Of a stretch of DNA of 50,391 nt, positions 48,079-50,391 are shown in pieces. Source of the stretch: Parasitella parasitica. Lineage: Eukaryota > Mucoromycota > Mucoromycetes > Mucorales > Mucoraceae. The notes under the pieces are model-generated. The model did not search any database. It was not told where the DNA came from and saw nothing but the letters and a program-made list of their open reading frames with translations. Where the stretch lies: contig MU619275.1 in the NCBI GenBank assembly GCA_025201805.1, forward strand, positions 183,308-233,698. Direction: 5' to 3'. Made by a program: the position numbers and the translations under genes. Each line of letters opens with the position of its first letter. The first letter of the stretch is position 1.

Positions 48079-48648
48079 CTTGGGTAATAACTATTTGTAA
48101 TGAAAAAGAAGAACAAGAAAAAGAGATGGAAAAAAAAAAGGATAGTAAAAAATAGAGATTTAAATGGCAGTAAAAATTAACTGATATAATTGATGTGTCA
48201 TGAATATAATCTGGGGAAAGTGACTGAGAAGGCCTTCTTCTGTTGTGTGGTTTCCACTGGGATTCAAGACATGTGAAATGAAGCAGCCAGCGAATCAGAA
48301 CAAAGTGTGGAGAGATTTGAGTAACAGTTTAAATCATTCAACTCAATCTTGCTGACAGAGCCAAAATTGCGTGCAGTTCTCACATGTATTCCGCTGCAAC
48401 CCGAACAACAATGAATTTTGAATCTCCATGTAAAATCAATTTCATTGCATAAGCATATTCTCCTTTCATATGGTCTTTGGATGCGTCTTGCTTTTTTCGG
48501 GCTGCATGTCAAATTTTTGGCCTACTCTAAGCAGTGACTGGGCCGAATTCACCTCATTATAATTTGTTCTCTTTTCTTTTGTTCTTCCACTTCTTTTTCC
48601 TTTCTATTCTCATTTCATTAAATTAACCCCTCACTCTTAATAAGCAAC
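48079..48648. promoter_or_regulatory. Divergent promoter, carrier and peroxidase
   Basis: 570 bp between head-to-head genes. The last about 70 bp before the peroxidase start (48563-48640) is a strong C/T tract, typical of fungal 5' UTRs. On the carrier side lie A-rich stretches. No specific regulatory site is claimed. Confidence 0.45.
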
Positions 48649-49641
48649 ATGTCTACATCCCAAGCTTCCCCCGACAAATACACTCAAGTCAGAGAAGATA
48701 TTGCAAAGGCATTCCCCAATGAAGATTATGATGATGGATCATTTGCCCCTGTTGTGTAAGTCATCATGCGCTACGCAATCATTTAGATTTCTAATCATAT
48801 ATGCCGCCCTAAAGCCTTCGCTTAGCATGGCACGCAAGTGGCACTTACGATAAGGAGCACAAGGATGGCGGTAGTGATGGCGCTACTATGCGTTATAAGG
48901 CTGAAGCAGAAGACCCTGCCAATGCTGGTTTAGAACATGCCAGACATTTCCTTGATCCTATCAAAGCCAAGCACGGTTGGATCTCATATGCTGATTTGTG
49001 GACGTAAGTATTTATAACAGAGATCGAAGGATTTCAGCATATTTATCCTTCGTTAGTCTTGCTGGTTGTGTCGCTGTTGAGCACATGGGTGGTCCCCATA
49101 TCGAGTGGACTGGTGGTCGCCGCGATAAGGGTAATGAGACTGAATGCCCTCCTCTTGGTCGTCTTCCTGACGGTGCTCTTGGAAAGGACCACGTTCTCGA
49201 TGTCTTTGTTTCTCGTATGGGCTTCACTGTCCAAGAAACTGTTGCGTTGATCGGCGCTCACACAGTTGGTCGTTGCCATGCTGACCGCTCTGGTTTCGAT
49301 GGTCCCTGGACTTACAATCCTACCCGTTTCTCTAATCAATTGTAAGCGTGTTGACTATAGGATCCAATGGGAAAATGTTGTTTACTGATGCCCGTCTCTA
49401 TAGCTACAAACTTCTCCTCAATGTTACATGGGTTGAAAAGAATTGGGATGGCCCCAGACAATTTGTCGATGAAGATGAAGGAGAAATCATGATGTTGCCT
49501 ACTGATATGGCACTCTTGGAAGAACCCTTTCGTCAATACGTGGAACTCTATGCCAAAGATCAACAAAGATTCTTTGATGACTTCTCTGCTGCTTTTCTCA
49601 AGCTAATAGAATTGGGTGTTGCAAAGAGATCAAAGATGTAA
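48649..49641 (+). CDS. Class I haem peroxidase (cytochrome c peroxidase-like)
   Basis: Four exons: 48649-48755, 48815-49003, 49057-49341, 49404-49641, giving 272 residues. It reduces hydrogen peroxide using a haem. The distal site [11 protein letters not shown] holds the catalytic Arg, Trp and His; the proximal haem ligand is in [12 protein letters not shown]; and the Trp of [10 protein letters not shown] corresponds to the radical Trp of cytochrome c peroxidase. The protein begins directly with the peroxidase domain (VREDIAKAF), with no mitochondrial targeting sequence, so it fits the cytosolic, Ccp2/ascorbate-peroxidase-hybrid type in fungi rather than mitochondrial Ccp1. The last residues (VAKRSKM) end Ser-Lys-Met, a possible PTS1, which would place it in peroxisomes beside an H2O2-producing oxidase. 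That location is inference. Confidence 0.92.
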
Positions 49642-50391
49642 AGTCGAAACTGCATTGCCCGTCTATTCATTTTTGTCATTTCTCATGATCATATTTATTT
49701 TTCCTTTTTTACCCCTTTAAAATCATAATGTTTATTCGTTTTAACATAGATAAGACTTTTCTACATATCGTAATTAAATATTCTTCTTTTTTATCTGTAC
49801 GCGTATATACTTGCCAACTGTCCTAGAGGTTCCAGAGGCAGCTGATCAAAGTTTATGGACCTCAAATATTTATATATTTTTTTTGTTTGGTTTTCACATG
49901 AAAAAATTACTTGTTCCCAGGACTTCAGAAATTCAAATGTAACGTTCTTATCTGAATAGTGGTCTATAAACGGTAAATAATTTTGATAAGGAGGGGGAGG
50001 GATTTTGGTACAACCATAACCCAATCAAAGAAGGAAAATCTTTCATTTCCAGCTGCTATTTCCTGCAATGTCTGTCTTTTCGTAACTTTTGACAAGATTA
50101 TGTCGCTCACATCAACACATACCAGCACAAACACAAGGCCCATCAAGCCTAGTCAGGACTATGTACGGCCGGTTAATTCAAAGTGGCAGTCGGACGGGGA
50201 TGGTTATTTGTGGCTTTATAAGAATATATAATTATACAGATGAAAATTGCTTTTGCCCATAGCTTTGATGCACATGCCGCCCAGTGGAAATTAAGTATGA
50301 TTTATCAGAATGAGAAATTATTCAAATAAAACGGTTGTGAATTAATCAGGTAAAGATCTCGTTTATTACATGGAAAAAATGATGGTTTATA
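49642..50391. other. Terminal intergenic region
   Basis: Peroxidase 3' flank followed by AT-rich sequence to the window end. Short frames at 49791-50231 do not resemble genes. The beginning of a further gene beyond the edge cannot be excluded. Confidence 0.45.

Overview
The window looks like a chromosomal piece of an early-diverging filamentous fungus, most likely Mucoromycota (Mucorales-like). This rests on several things. The introns are short (about 50-75 nt), with GTAAGT-type donors and CTAAC/TACTAAC branch sites. Intergenic DNA is AT-rich and promoters are pyrimidine-rich. The gene set is typically fungal: Akr1, Sey1, sphingolipid C9-methyltransferase, GABA-type permease, peroxisomal acyl-CoA oxidase and carrier. 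The phylum is an inference from gene content; no marker was searched. I saw no rRNA, tRNA or CRISPR array. There is one assembly gap of 120 Ns (13055-13174).

Layout. 1-4 kb is an accessory end: a dense GATACG-type minisatellite, then a tail-to-tail pair of paralogues (879-2660) of a PD-(D/E)XK-like family, one intact and one dead. 4.8-8.7 kb holds the Akr1 palmitoyltransferase, convergent with a Swt1-like PIN nuclease. 10.4-15.4 kb holds a PH-domain protein and a homeodomain factor. 16.6-18.6 kb is an amino-acid/GABA permease with a 22-nt microexon and what reads as an AT-AC intron. 19.5-22 kb is a 12-unit C2H2 zinc-finger protein. 23-24.7 kb holds unrecognised small multi-exon reading frames. 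24.9-27.4 kb holds nicotinamidase, convergent with a Ysc84/SH3 protein. 28.06-31.86 kb is a 3.8-kb unit bounded by inverted repeats of about 390 bp; it contains tandem repeats and a broken gene with an RPD...GEAK nuclease-like motif. 31.9-35.2 kb holds an SCP2 protein and acyl-CoA oxidase, both ending in PTS1-like tripeptides. 36.3-39.3 kb is SEY1. 39.5-43.3 kb holds a MAT2B/RmlD-like reductase, a possible structured RNA and a WD40 protein. 43.5-45.1 kb is a sphingolipid C9-methyltransferase. 46.8-48.1 kb is a PMP47/ANT1-type peroxisomal carrier. 48.6-49.6 kb is a class I haem peroxidase.

How the genes fit together. Most are independent housekeeping genes. A loose theme is peroxisomal lipid oxidation (acyl-CoA oxidase, SCP2, PMP47-type carrier, possibly the peroxidase) plus ER/membrane lipid functions (Sey1, C9-methyltransferase, Akr1). 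Exon models were built by hand from splice signals, frame continuity and family motifs; every multi-exon model given is phase-consistent from start to stop. The most unusual features are the AT-AC intron, the inverted-repeat element, the PD-(D/E)XK-like families with one dead copy, and four very short exons (14, 17, 22 and 36 nt).
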